This document shows, in pieces, positions 22,303 to 32,787 of a stretch of DNA of 64,000 bases (its first letter is position 1; every line of letters starts with the position of its first letter). A model generated the notes under the pieces. That model searched no databases, was not told where the DNA came from, and saw only the letters and a program-made list of their open reading frames with translations. The stretch lies in contig NC_088314.1 of NCBI RefSeq assembly GCF_910592395.1, positions 14,444,001-14,508,000 of the forward strand, read 5' to 3'. The position numbers and the translations under genes are program-made. This DNA comes from Lineus longissimus (lineage: Eukaryota > Nemertea > Pilidiophora > Heteronemertea > Lineidae).

Positions 22303-23083
22303 ATGCTATGGAATAGATCGCGTTCTGTCAATTCAGAGGTAAGTTCTCATTAAATTCACAATTTCATAGGGGATAATATTTGGCTGCTTGTGTTATTGCA
22401 TGTTGATGACATTAGGGAAGGCTTGGATTGTTTAATTGGATGTGATTAATTTGAAATAGTTCGTCGACGATCGCTGAAAAACGATCTGCGAAATGCAGCT
22501 TGGTTGGTCTGAGAAACGATGTCAAAGTCCGGCTTTAAATCATGGATTTCTCAACAAATAACTCTTGTCACATAGCAGAACTAATGTGAATAAACAAGAC
22601 AATAATAAACATCGTTCTGATATCATCGGGTAAGGTTGCCAATGTACATAAACAGTGTAATTGAGGATCGACTCCAGCGATTTGAAATGTCAACAAACAA
22701 TAAATGCGATAGCTGATACACACTGACACTTGCACACTGTACATAGCACAATGCTTCAAACGGGGCCGATTCATCACTCTTATCACAATGTATTCCCAAT
22801 CATATCAATGAACTTCCTTGATCATTCGGCCCTAGCGCCTTATCAGTTGTTGTTGGCCTTGTATTTTGATATAAAACTTGGCTAGCTTACCTATTCTATC
22901 AAAATTAAAATGTTATCTCCTCATCATGTTTTGCAGGACAGGAATGATCTGCAGCTGCATTTGAACATATTTGGTGACCACATCTCAAAGATGACCAAGA
23001 GAGAGGATCGAGCTATGACTTTGCACATCCCATCGACTTCGGTGTTCACCAGTGCAATCATCAGAAGAGCCAGGCAATTCTAG
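22303..23083 (+). CDS. second copy of the two-exon mini-gene
   Basis: Exact positional duplicate (+3236) of 19067-19847: exons 22303-22338 and 22937-23083, same splice signals, same stop and same downstream AATAAA. It exists only because of the tandem duplication. Confidence 0.4.
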
Positions 23084-23262
23084 TATTCAAGTATTTCATT
23101 CTGTAATACTTACCTCAAAATTTACTAAATAAAGAAAACCACATGTGGCAGTTGGTTAAAAAAATCAAGTCTATCTGTTTAAAGGTTTTACTTGCTATCA
23201 TTATTATCAACATTTCAATGGTGGCATTCTGCTAAGGTTTGTTAAGAGTTTCACTTGACTTA

Positions 23263-24556
23263 AGCAGGGTGTACACTAGTAAAATATTAGCAACATTTTA
23301 CCAACATTTTACCAACATTTTACCAACATTTTACCAACATTTTTACAACAATTTTGCAACAAGCCCTTCAAGGCCCTGTGTTCACTAGCAACAAATTAGC
23401 AACATTTTTACAACATGTTGGTAAATTGTTGCAAACTTTTTAGTGGGAACAAAGGGAAATAGGTATTTTGGAGGGAAAATGGATGATTCCAAGGAGAGAA
23501 GATGTGTTTTGAGTGCTTCTGCAGCAATTTTAGCTGTCATTGTTGAGAGACGGAAGAGGCGGCGAAATAACCAAAGAGAATATGGACCAGGCCCTGGATC
23601 AAAATGAGGGTGGATGATGGGGCATACCACTGCCTGTTAAGGCCGCGTATCCATAGGGTATGCCCTTGTGTAGTGTGGCGTTATGCCCTGCGTCTCCATT
23701 GGATATTCCTTTTTGGTCATGTAGGCCTTTGTAGTCCTCATTTCGCAGCAGTCAATCGCGTTTATCCGCACGCTGTCATTATTTCAGAAGACAATTTCTT
23801 ATGAATATTGAAAATGAAAATACAAGTAACTTGTATTTTCACTTGCAACATCAAATTGACATGTACATGTATATAAAACCTGACTTTTAAGCAACAAATT
23901 ACAGGTTCGTGCTTGTTATGATAATCATCAGTTTCGGGGTCCCAGAGTAGTTCCCGTTGATGAACCTCTTGAATTAATTTCGCCTCAGACATTGCTTCCG
24001 TGTTGTTCCCTCGCAAAAGAATGGACATGTTCAATCCCAATATGGGCCTATATTCCCAATCCACAGTGCATATATGCCCGCAATGTGACACGGCATAACC
24101 TATGGGAACGATCAATAACACCAACGAAGGTTCATTGTCCGTGTGGCGCGCCAGGCGGTAAAAAGGGAATGTTGTGCAGGGCACGGAACAGCCTATGGAT
24201 ACGCAGCCTAAAGGAGTTGCGGCTGACTGACAAGCCGTCATACAAAAACTTCTAGAAAAGGTTTCATCACCCTACGAAGCAAGACACTCACTTGAGAGTT
24301 GCTATACCTGCTTCTTGTTCAAGTCACATGAACTCCGGTAGATCACATGACGCAAATCCTATTTCTGATTGGCTGAAGAGTTTGCAACATTTTTACAACA
24401 TGCAACAAAGAATTGCATTGCATTTAATTTGCAACAATTTTACAACATGTTGTAAGACGCGTTTTGCTCTGTACACACTACGCAACATTTTTGCAACATT
24501 TGTTGCAACTGGAAATGTAAAAATGTTGCTAATATTTTACTAGTGTACACAGGCCT
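23263..24556. mobile_element. second copy of the Harbinger-type element
   Basis: Positional duplicate of 20027-21320, including the inner element at 23641-24208 and the transposase-start remnant at 23479-23607. Confidence 0.75.
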
Positions 24557-24662
24557 TTAGGCAATAATGTTACCCTTTTAGTTAGGGAAACTGGTGCCTT
24601 CTGCATTAGGTGGACCCCACTTACTCATCTGTCAGACCGGCCTCACACGTCGGCAGTAGAGT

Positions 24663-25137
24663 TTAAGGTCCAGTCTGCGAGATTTACCCATTTCTACCCA
24701 GCCAAAAGCGGGTGATTGGGCTAGTCTCTCCATGTGATTCAATTCGCATGGATTCTTGTGTCCCGGTGCTGAAAGGATCCCTCCACAAGGGCAGACTACA
24801 TCCGGTGGCACTGAAGTATGGAAGAAAGACAGAAGACGACCAATTTGCGAAAAGGATCATCATCATCATCATCATGGTAACAGCTGAGGATGAATCATGT
24901 TGCTGTGTGTAGAATTGATGGTCCAATATAGGTTAGGTTATCTGTTTGCGCACACATTGCAAGGGTGGAGCTTGCTTGAAGTAGATTGCGCCAGTCTACC
25001 GCAATTCACTGTTACACATCCAGAAGCTATTATCCTTAGGCTTTGAGTCCTTAGTTTAGTAGAGTTTGACGAGTAATGTAATATATACGAACAACGCAGC
25101 AACAACTCAGCTGAGCGCCAGGCCCTTGGGCCTCTTG
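24663..25137. other. 5' part of the Helentron-like element
   Basis: Single-copy remainder of the insertion. It contains an (ATC)6 run at about 24858-24875, a short ATG-started frame (24748-24912) of no recognised family, and the terminal block with CAGCTGAGC (25108-25116) and the AGGCCCTTGGGCCT palindrome. Confidence 0.6.
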
Positions 25138-25284
25138 TTAATGGGAAGGAGTACCCTTTGATTTCTGAGCAGCATAGTGTTCTTCCTCATTCGGTTAGGT
25201 TAACACAGCCGTTGAGATTACCACCTGGAACTGAAGTGTTTGCAAATGCAAGGTTAATGCGACCTTTTCGTTGTAGACAGGAGG
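25138..25284 (+). pseudogene. continuation of the first gypsy protease copy
   Basis: Resumes exactly where the copy at 18153-18563 stopped and runs to GACAGGAGGTT. It carries about 15 extra bases (around 25206-25221) compared with the intact copy at 26225. At 25285 it jumps back into gag. Confidence 0.85.
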
Positions 25285-25292
25285 TTGGGGGA

Positions 25293-25746
25293 TGGAGGTC
25301 TCCAGCTTTATCTTACCTTGCGGGAAGGTCCCCTGGGGGACAAGTTATTCGAAGTGAAGGATCAGCCTTTACCTGAGGTCTTGAGAAAGGCAAAAAGTTA
25401 TGAGGCTCACTTGTTGGCAGTAAATCAGCCTGTGTTCAATTATCAGAATGTAGCAGCCATGCATCCACCAGATCCTAGGCCAGGCGGTGAGCAGTGGAAT
25501 GCAACCCAAAGGCATGCTGACAATTCCCCTGTTGGCAGAGGAAGGGGAAGAGGTGACCCAGGACGTGGCCGTGGTCAACGTTATAGCTCGCAGGATCGTC
25601 GTTTTGCTACAAATGGCAAATCTTGTTTTGTTTGCAAGTCCCCTGAGCACTTCTGGCAAAATTGCCCTCGCGTTGTTGCCCATTTTGCTCCTGCGGAAGA
25701 AGTCACCAGTTTACCTGACTCAGAGCAAGCAGTTTTAAACCGTTAG
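25293..25746 (+). pseudogene. duplicated 3' part of gag
   Basis: Matches gag from codon about 464 to the stop almost base for base, including the RG-rich stretch and the CCHC knuckle, but lacks everything upstream. With the following protease start it forms the second unit of a roughly 1-kb gag-pro duplication (first unit 17704-18563 plus 25138-25284). A junction of about 8 bases (GGGGGATG, 25285-25292) separates the units. Confidence 0.9.
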
Positions 25747-25780
25747 GCCATGCTCCCACAAGCGGAGCCCAAGAGCATGG
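25734..25780 (+). promoter_or_regulatory. -1 ribosomal frameshift signal (copy 2)
   Basis: T TTA AAC at 25734-25740, a 7-nt spacer with the gag stop, stem CCATGCTC (25748-25755) with GAGCATGG (25773-25780). It lies directly upstream of the intact pol frame. Confidence 0.85.
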
Positions 25781-25832
25781 CACACCTCCTCAGACTTTTG
25801 CGTCATCTGGCTCCAGTCCCACTCGTGATTTT

Positions 25833-28800
25833 ATGACAACCTACCTCAATGGTTTGCCTTCTTGTTTCTTGATTGATTCTGGTTCTCAGACTTCCTTCTT
25901 ATCGTCGGCAGCGTATAACAGAATTCCAAGGAAGTATCGTCCTCCATTGAAAAAGCATAATTTCGACATTGTCATGGCTGATGGCCAGTCTAAGCTGCCT
26001 ATTTTGGGGCAGGTATCCATGCCTGTGCGCGTCCACGACACTCGATTTGATTTTGATCTCACTATTACTGATATGAGAGGTATGGATGGCATTTGGGGGA
26101 TGGATTTTCTCAACTTCAAATCACACTTGAAATGGGTAAGTTCTGAGACCTATATTTTTAATGGGAAGGAGTACCCTTTGATTTCTGAGCAGCATAGTGT
26201 TCTTCCTCATTCGGTTAGGTTAACACCTGGAACTGAAGTGTTTGCAAATGCAAGGTTAATGCGACCTTTTCGTTGTAGACAGGAGGTTATGTTAGAGCCC
26301 AATGTACACTTCGTACAGAGATACGGCATTCTCCCCGCCAGGTCTGTTACTGTCCAGCCTCGTAAGCGACGCTCCACGCCTGTGCAACTCTATAATCCAA
26401 ATGAAGAAGAAATTGTCCTACCCGAAGGTACTCTTATTGGATATGAATTTCCTGCTACTTCTTGGAAACATAAAGCATCTTCTGAACAATGCACAGCCGC
26501 AGCTTCACTGGCTACTGAGTTTCCTACTGACACATATAGCGAGTCATCTTTACAGGATTTAGAAGCTATTATACCGCCTCACTTATCCAACCTTTACTCT
26601 GAGTCCAGTAAAGAACTATCTGCAGCAGAGAAGAGAGAATTGGCACTGCTTCTCATCAAATACCAATCTACGTTTTCTAGTTCCCCCACAGACATCGGGC
26701 AAACACAGTTAGCTACTCATGAGATTAATACTGGCGATGCACCCCCCTTCAGACTTCCGCTTCGTCGCCAAGGTTACCGAAGGGAACAAGAAATACGGAA
26801 GGCAGTCCATGACGGCCTCAGTCGAGGGGTCATGGAAGACTCCAACAGTCCCTGGGCAAGCGCCCCTGTTGTGGTTGCTAAAAAAGACGGGACGGCCCGC
26901 TTTTGCGTGGATTTTCGCAGGTTAACCTCTGTGACTAAAGCCGACTCGTATGCTCTGCCTCGCTTTGATGAGTGCATCGATTCTTTGTATGGTCAAAAGT
27001 TCTTTTGTACCCTTGATTTACAGTCCGGCTATTGGCAGGTTCCTCTCAAAACTGCTGAAGATAGTGAGAAGACTGCTTTTCTGACCAAGGATGGTTTATT
27101 CCAATTTTCTGTTCTACCTTTTGGGTTATGCAACGCCCCTGCAACCTTCCAGCGCCTAATGGAGCGTGTATTGCGTGGTTTGCAGTGGGATCGCTGTCTA
27201 CTCTATTTGGATGACGTGCTTGTTTTTGGCAAGACTTTCAAGGAGGCATTAGCTAATCTTCAAGAGGTTTTAGAGCGTTTCCAGCATGCTAACTTAAAGG
27301 TAAAACCTAGCAAGTGTCATCTGTTTCAAACTTCAGTTGAGTATTTTGGTCATTTGGTTTCTGAACATGGCATCTCCCCGGTTAAGAGCAAGCTTGACTC
27401 TGTGCAAAACTGGCCTTCGCTGGCAACTGTTCCCAGGCATAAGTTGCGTACTGAGGTCAAAAGATTCCTTGGATTAGTGTCATATTATAGACGGTTTATT
27501 CGCAATATGAGCCAAATAGCTGCACCTCTTTATGAGCTCACTAAAGCCAGCAGTAAGCTTGTTTGGACAATTGACCGCGAAGCTTCGTTCCAACGGTTGA
27601 AGGCAGCTCTTCTACACCCTCCAGTTCTGGCTTTTCCTGACGTCAAAGGCGGTGATTTCATACTCGACACCGATGCTTCCAACACTGGGATGGGAGCTGT
27701 TCTCAGCCAAGTGCAGGAAGGTAAAGAGACTGTTCTTGGTTATTTCTCCAAATTGCTATCAGACTCTGAGCGGAAGTATTGTGTAACTAAGCGGGAATTT
27801 TTGGCAGTTGTCAAAGCCGTAGAACATTTCAAACCTTATTTGTTTGGTCAGCAATTCATGTTGAGGACAGATAACGCTGCTGTCAGTCATATGCTCACGC
27901 TTACTGACGCCAACGAACAAATACAGCGCTGGCAGCTCTTCCTCTCGCAGTTCCACTTTTCTGTTACCCACAGACCCGGTAGATTACATGTAAATGCCGA
28001 TTTCATGAGCCGCCTCCCCTGTGGCCAGTGTGGTAGGGATGAAGCACCAGAGCCTGACAGACCCAAGGGCCACACTAGGAAATTTCGCATTAAGGAATCT
28101 ACCGATGTTCCTCCATGTTCACATACCACCGCTACTGACCATTCTGTAGAAGATAAAGTTGAGCAGCTCATGATGGGCTGTGGTGCTGTGACCACTCGTG
28201 CTCAGGCCAGGAAAATGCAGCAACCTATGACCAAACCCACGGATAAGTCAACAGATGATACTGTCTCTCAATCTCCAACTGATGTACCGGAAGTCTCCTT
28301 ACCCTATGACAAGCTTGCAGATCTACAGTTGTCTGACCCTGATATCGGCCCCATCTTGCAGTTAAAACTAGCCAATGCTGACTATCCCTCATACCAAACA
28401 GTGTCTGGTGAGAGTCTCAGTGTGAAAACCTTACGGCAACACTGGAGGCATCTCACAGTGGACAATGGGATATTGTTCCGACGGCTAGAAGTAGCTGATA
28501 GGCCTACACGGACTCAGATAATTTTGCCAAGGATTCTGCGCAGTAGCGTAATGGAGCAACTTCATTCTGACCCCTCTTCTGGTCACTTAGGCACTTTCAA
28601 GTCTCTTCAGCGTGTTAAATATCGATTCTATTGGGTAGGCTGGCGGCGTGATGTCTCTCGCTTTGTCTCACATTGTGAGACATGTAATGTCATAAAACAC
28701 CCCCACAAGAAGCGTGCAGTACCTCTTACACAACAGCTTTTTGGCGAAGCGTTTGAGCGTGTCTCCATCGATTTAATCGGCCCATTAAAGGAAACGCCAA

Positions 28801-29624
28801 GAGGCTACCGCTACGCGGTTACGATAGAAGACAATTTCACCAAATGGGTGGAAGCAGCACCACTCCGAACTACAGAGACAGAAGAGGTCTGCCAAGCCAT
28901 CATCAAGGAGCTGGTTTCCAGGTTCGGGTGTATGTACATACTCCATAGCGATCGCGGTCCACAGGTTGTCTCAAACCTCTACTCTTGTCTTTTGGAGAAG
29001 CTTGATGTTGCCCGTAGCCTAACCACCCCTTATAACCCCAAGAGCAATGGCTTGGTGGAAAATTTTAACAAGATACTCAAGAGCATGCTTAAAACATACA
29101 TATACGATCACAAGCAGAGTACGGGTGATTGGGACATCATGTTGCCAGTGTTTTTGATGGCGTACAGATCCTCTGTTCACAGTAGTACTGGGGAAACTCC
29201 CCATTTCATGTTGACTGGGCGGGAGATGAGGCTCCCCATTGACCTTCTATATTCCAAACCGTCTGAATCTTCAGTGTCTGTTCCTTCTTATGTTCGTCAG
29301 CTGGAGGCTCGGTTCACGAAAGCGTATTCTTTGGTTCGAAATCATCTGAGACTCATCCAGCGCGTTCAGAAACGTCAGTATGAAACAAACTGTCCGAAGT
29401 ACCAGTCACTTCAACGGGATGACTTCGTATGGTACTACAACCCCCGGAAGGCTTTTAGGGGGGATAAACATCTTCCTTGGACAGGTCCATATCTTGTAAA
29501 AGAGGTTAAGGAGGATTTCACTGTAATGCTACAGTTGAATCCTCAGGGTGACATGTATCGAACCCATGCTGATAAGGTGCGTCTCGCCAAGGGTATGACA
29601 CTGGAGAAGTGGCTGAATCGATAG
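25833..29624 (+). CDS. pol: Pol polyprotein of the Ty3/gypsy element
   Basis: A single open frame of 1,263 codons from the ATG; the -1 frame is also open back to the frameshift site. Protease with DSG at residues 15-17. Reverse transcriptase with LDLQSGYWQVPL, LPFGLCNAPATFQ and YLDD at 458-461. RNase H with DTDAS at 612. Integrase with an HHCC finger (H..H..CETC, about 910-955) and catalytic D980, D1040, E1076 (D-35-E). The C-terminal tail has GPYLV but no chromodomain. Domain order PR-RT-RH-IN is that of Ty3/gypsy. No stop or frameshift is visible, though a 26-bp block in the protease (26112-26137) is inverted relative to the other copies. Confidence 0.95.
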   Translation: MTTYLNGLPSCFLIDSGSQTSFLSSAAYNRIPRKYRPPLKKHNFDIVMADGQSKLPILGQVSMPVRVHDTRFDFDLTITDMRGMDGIWGMDFLNFKSHLKWVSSETYIFNGKEYPLISEQHSVLPHSVRLTPGTEVFANARLMRPFRCRQEVMLEPNVHFVQRYGILPARSVTVQPRKRRSTPVQLYNPNEEEIVLPEGTLIGYEFPATSWKHKASSEQCTAAASLATEFPTDTYSESSLQDLEAIIPPHLSNLYSESSKELSAAEKRELALLLIKYQSTFSSSPTDIGQTQLATHEINTGDAPPFRLPLRRQGYRREQEIRKAVHDGLSRGVMEDSNSPWASAPVVVAKKDGTARFCVDFRRLTSVTKADSYALPRFDECIDSLYGQKFFCTLDLQSGYWQVPLKTAEDSEKTAFLTKDGLFQFSVLPFGLCNAPATFQRLMERVLRGLQWDRCLLYLDDVLVFGKTFKEALANLQEVLERFQHANLKVKPSKCHLFQTSVEYFGHLVSEHGISPVKSKLDSVQNWPSLATVPRHKLRTEVKRFLGLVSYYRRFIRNMSQIAAPLYELTKASSKLVWTIDREASFQRLKAALLHPPVLAFPDVKGGDFILDTDASNTGMGAVLSQVQEGKETVLGYFSKLLSDSERKYCVTKREFLAVVKAVEHFKPYLFGQQFMLRTDNAAVSHMLTLTDANEQIQRWQLFLSQFHFSVTHRPGRLHVNADFMSRLPCGQCGRDEAPEPDRPKGHTRKFRIKESTDVPPCSHTTATDHSVEDKVEQLMMGCGAVTTRAQARKMQQPMTKPTDKSTDDTVSQSPTDVPEVSLPYDKLADLQLSDPDIGPILQLKLANADYPSYQTVSGESLSVKTLRQHWRHLTVDNGILFRRLEVADRPTRTQIILPRILRSSVMEQLHSDPSSGHLGTFKSLQRVKYRFYWVGWRRDVSRFVSHCETCNVIKHPHKKRAVPLTQQLFGEAFERVSIDLIGPLKETPRGYRYAVTIEDNFTKWVEAAPLRTTETEEVCQAIIKELVSRFGCMYILHSDRGPQVVSNLYSCLLEKLDVARSLTTPYNPKSNGLVENFNKILKSMLKTYIYDHKQSTGDWDIMLPVFLMAYRSSVHSSTGETPHFMLTGREMRLPIDLLYSKPSESSVSVPSYVRQLEARFTKAYSLVRNHLRLIQRVQKRQYETNCPKYQSLQRDDFVWYYNPRKAFRGDKHLPWTGPYLVKEVKEDFTVMLQLNPQGDMYRTHADKVRLAKGMTLEKWLNR

Positions 29625-31160
29625 TATGGTATTGATGGTGACCCTAAATTGCTGTGTTATGTAAATGATGACAGTAGTTGGTATGAGTGTGGTTATCTCT
29701 GGCATTTAGACTTTTGTGGAGCAATCTTGCAATTGGGTAATTATTTCAACTGACTGCAGCTGGTTATAAGTATGACTGTGTGATTGAATGTGTGACCAGC
29801 CTGATCAACTGGATGGATGATGAATGTATGTACATGTATGTTTCCTTTTGTCAAACCAGCATGCTGTCTGTACTGTATGTTATAGGCCATTGCACATTGG
29901 GTGCTGAACAGTTGTTGCATTGTTGGCCATTTCTTATCCCCTGATATGTAGATTTGCTCACGTTGACATAAGAACTCTAGATGTAAACACTATCTGCCAA
30001 ATGTACATGTACTATTATGTTGCGTATTTTGTGGTAGTGTGTAGTGCTAGTGGTTCACAGTGTTTATCATGGTCTTTTTACCACACACAGGCCACTTACT
30101 TTTCATGTGATGTGAATTAGCGACTTGTTTCGGACCAATTTGGCCATAAGTGTTAATGTTTGCCTAGTATGGGATGTAACTACATTGATATACCAACTGT
30201 GTATTTCTATTCTTCATTTGGGTCAGCCAGCCACCTACAAAATGTGATTTTCTTGTGCTTTTTCTCATTGGACTCTTGAGCTGGCCGGATTGGTACTGGT
30301 CACTCCATAGCTGTGTATGCAACTGCATTTATTCGGACTTCTCTGGATAGTTTGTATTGTTCCATTGTGTGTAGTGTTAATGGACAATCAGCTGGCCGGA
30401 TTGTTACTGGTCATTAGTGATTACTGGACATTAAGCTAACCGGATTGTTGCTGGTCACACTAGTCCTTTGCCGTTGCTAGAGCCACTAAAGTTGGCCAGG
30501 CTGATACTGGTCCTTCAAAAATAGACTATGGTACAGTGTAATTAAGTTTGTATATACACTGTATTCAGTGCAGTTGCCAGTGAATAGGAACTTGTGGTTT
30601 ATATGATGGACTAGTGGGTTCATTAACTCACCATTAAAACTTTGTTACGGTACTGTGCTTGTAGTAATTGTGAGAGTATGCACTGAAGTTTTAATTTTCA
30701 AACAAGTAATTGTGGTACACATGTACTTTGTACCTTGTTAGTATGATCGTGATACATGAGGACTAGATATTTCCTCAGACTTTTGCTGATGAACGTTTTT
30801 GCACATGTGAGCCGTAAGGCTGCGGCACATATTGTTCTTTTACTGCCATTTCGTGTACTCATACATGTATGTATTGGTATTTTTAGTATGGTACTTTTAT
30901 TACATATATAAAGGATAGGTTTGATGTATGCTGCATGTTTGATGTATGATCCGGATGTATGATTGATTAATAGTAGTATGTGGCAAGAGTATGAATACTG
31001 GAGCGATGGTCTTCACTGTGAGGATAGTGAGTCTTTGTCAGCATTTACTCATGATGTTTACATGCAGTTGTTTTTGTATTGTCTTTTACATATATCGTTT
31101 TGTAATTTGGATAGATTTCACTACTTTTTCATGCCTGGCTCGAGGACGAGCCCTTTTTTT
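29625..31160 (+). other. gypsy 3' untranslated region
   Basis: No env-like ORF. Between about 30278 and 30515 four diverged copies of GCCGGATTG..ACTGGTCA occur. The rest is AT-rich with frequent ACATGTA palindromes. Confidence 0.6.
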
Positions 31161-31174
31161 AAAGGGGAGGATGA
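31161..31174 (+). promoter_or_regulatory. polypurine tract
   Basis: AAAGGGGAGGATGA immediately precedes the TGTATGG start of the 3' LTR, where plus-strand priming is expected. Confidence 0.85.
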
Positions 31175-31401
31175 TGTATGGTCCCCATGGTACTAAGTAC
31201 TCTTTAAATATAGCGCCCAGTAGGTGCTGCCTCCTGGCGTCCTTTTATGTAACATACTTTGTATATGTGATTCAACGATGTTATGAACAATTGCTAGCCA
31301 ATATAATAAGAAACTGAGAAACGTTGTTTAAATCCTTTATTTTCCCCACGAAACGAACCTGACGAGGCCGCAGGCACTAAACATTGAGGAAGATCAATAC
31401 A
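31175..31401 (+). repeat. 3' LTR of the gypsy element
   Basis: TGTATGGTCCCC...GATCAATACA, followed by the duplicated GGAAC (31402-31406). About 98% identical to 11908-12133 by eye. Confidence 0.92.
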
Positions 31402-31406
31402 GGAAC

Positions 31407-32453
31407 CAGTGAAACCTTGAAACCAGTGATACACCATGGAATCAGTCCTAAAAATGCATAAAAACATGAAATAATGCCATTTGAACCTAAGGTGGTTACG
31501 AATCAATATTTGGAGCTTATTTTTACATGATCAGATCGGAATTTGACGGTAGTTTAGAAATCAGTCGCATATCCGATTCAATAATCTATATTTTAGAACA
31601 ACCCAGTCATACCTCGCCTCCAGTGTACATTACTGATCTCCCAAATATAGGCATGCACGTCACGACACGCCCACCACACACCCATAATATGGACCAACCA
31701 GCGCTCCGCTTACTACGCCACCACATGGGGCCTATTTGAACTACGGAGCGGTGTGATCATACAGGGTGATACAGAGAAGATTGACCACATCAAGCAGTAC
31801 CGGCTGGCACTTATCCGTAGAAACGTAGATGAAGGTTTATTACCGAAGGTTTTTACCGAAGGTTTTAGCCGGGTTTGGAGATGAAAGAATGTGAATAAAT
31901 TCCTTCGCTGTGAGCGATTTCGTACATATTCGTGTACACATCGAGGGATGTAGAGATATTTTCGTGATGTAACCAGTTCTTAGCGGACACAATTTTTAGT
32001 GATTCCCGTGTGCATGTTTTTCATATCTACTGAGCTTTATCAGAGCATTATATATACAAATGATTCTTCAAATAAAAACGTTTTATTTTAGTATATGGAA
32101 TACAAAACAATCACAAAAGCTTACTTTTGCTTTCATCGAAGAGCAATAATTAGATATATGCAAATGGCGGCCTGTCATGAATATAAGTTTATTTTTTAAC
32201 GACAACAACACATTTCCAATGCATTCAATGATGACGTCATCCTCCACATAAAGGTTGATTCTGGAACTACTGGCAAATTGCTATCAATAAAGTCTACTGG
32301 GACGAGATTGGCAGTTGGGAGGGTATAAATCGTGGAAGGAACGCGCCCGATTTCACGCGGTACTTGCACAGTGATTCCACGGTTTAGTACTGACTATTCC
32401 AAGATTTATCACTGGTTACATAGTTTCACTGATTCCAAGCTTTATCAACTACC
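31407..32453. mobile_element. hAT-like element, main part (copy 1)
   Basis: Continues the element begun at 11885. Its right end, CCAAGCTTTATCAACTACC, is the complement of the left tip and is followed by CATTGCTC (32454-32461), the same 8 bp found at 11877-11884. It is colinear with copy 2 at 32788-33787 (shared phrase GATCAGATCGGAATTTGACG). No transposase remains; it is a non-autonomous element of about 1.07 kb. Confidence 0.8.
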
Positions 32454-32689
32454 CATTGCTCCTACCAACTGTCCCTCGTAAAAACTAATTTGAGGGATAG
32501 GCCCAATGGGATAGGCCACTTTCCCTGATCCTCCAGCTGCAAGCTCTACCTACATTCTACCTACAATACAAAACCGAGTAATCTAGCATCCATTATCCTA
32601 TTATTACAACCCGTACAGTATGTACTGTCTGTAAGAAGTAACATGCATTTCCCTTTTAAAGTTCTTAAAGTACATTTAGAAGTATTGCT

Positions 32690-32779
32690 TCGAGTTGCAC
32701 TGAAAATGACTACATTCAGAAGCGGCGCTACCATTTGCACTGAAAATGACTACATTCAGAAGCAACGCTACCATTTGCA
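32690..32779. repeat. 40-bp tandem repeat array (left part)
   Basis: The unit CCATTTGCACTGAAAATGAC..ACATTCAGAAGC..CGCTA occurs twice here and about three more times at 33796-33910. The second hAT-like copy inserted into this array. Confidence 0.8.
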
Positions 32780-32787
32780 CTGAAAAT

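Larger units (their letters stand above)
21427..24662. repeat. 3,236-bp tandem duplication, second unit
   Basis: Essentially identical to 18191-21426; every open frame inside has the same translation. It therefore contains second copies of the truncated protease (21475-21799), the mini-gene (22303-23083) and the nested Harbinger-type elements (23263-24556 and 23641-24208). It is either a very recent duplication or an assembly artefact. Confidence 0.95.
18564..25137 (-). mobile_element. Helentron-like element inserted in gypsy pro (partly duplicated)
   Basis: On the minus strand it begins CAAGAGGCCCAAGGGCCTGG, has a subterminal GCTCAGCTG, and ends in a 9-bp-stem hairpin (AGCTCAGCT/AGCTGAGCT) followed by AA, i.e. 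CTAA. A (GTCT)n tract lies next to the hairpin. Removing 18564-25137 rebuilds exactly the sequence of the uninterrupted copy at about 26145-26165, with no target duplication, an insertion between T and T. Without the tandem duplication it is about 3.3 kb. No Rep-helicase is seen. The class is inferred from ends and insertion habit. Confidence 0.75.
11908..31401 (+). mobile_element. complete Ty3/gypsy LTR retrotransposon, 19.5 kb
   Basis: It is bounded by two LTRs of about 226 bp that differ at roughly five positions, and by the 5-bp duplication GGAAC at 11903-11907 and 31402-31406. An empty-site paralogue survives at 32798-32830. Order: LTR, PBS, long leader with an SGNH-like ORF, gag, -1 frameshift, pro-RT-RNaseH-INT, long 3' untranslated stretch, PPT, LTR. 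No env was found. The size is inflated by a foldback element, a gag-pro duplication and a Helentron-like insertion that is itself partly duplicated. LTR similarity argues for a fairly recent insertion. Confidence 0.92.

Noticed and set aside
29625-31160. An env gene in the gypsy element
   Set aside because: No long frame, signal peptide or transmembrane anchor is found between pol and the PPT.
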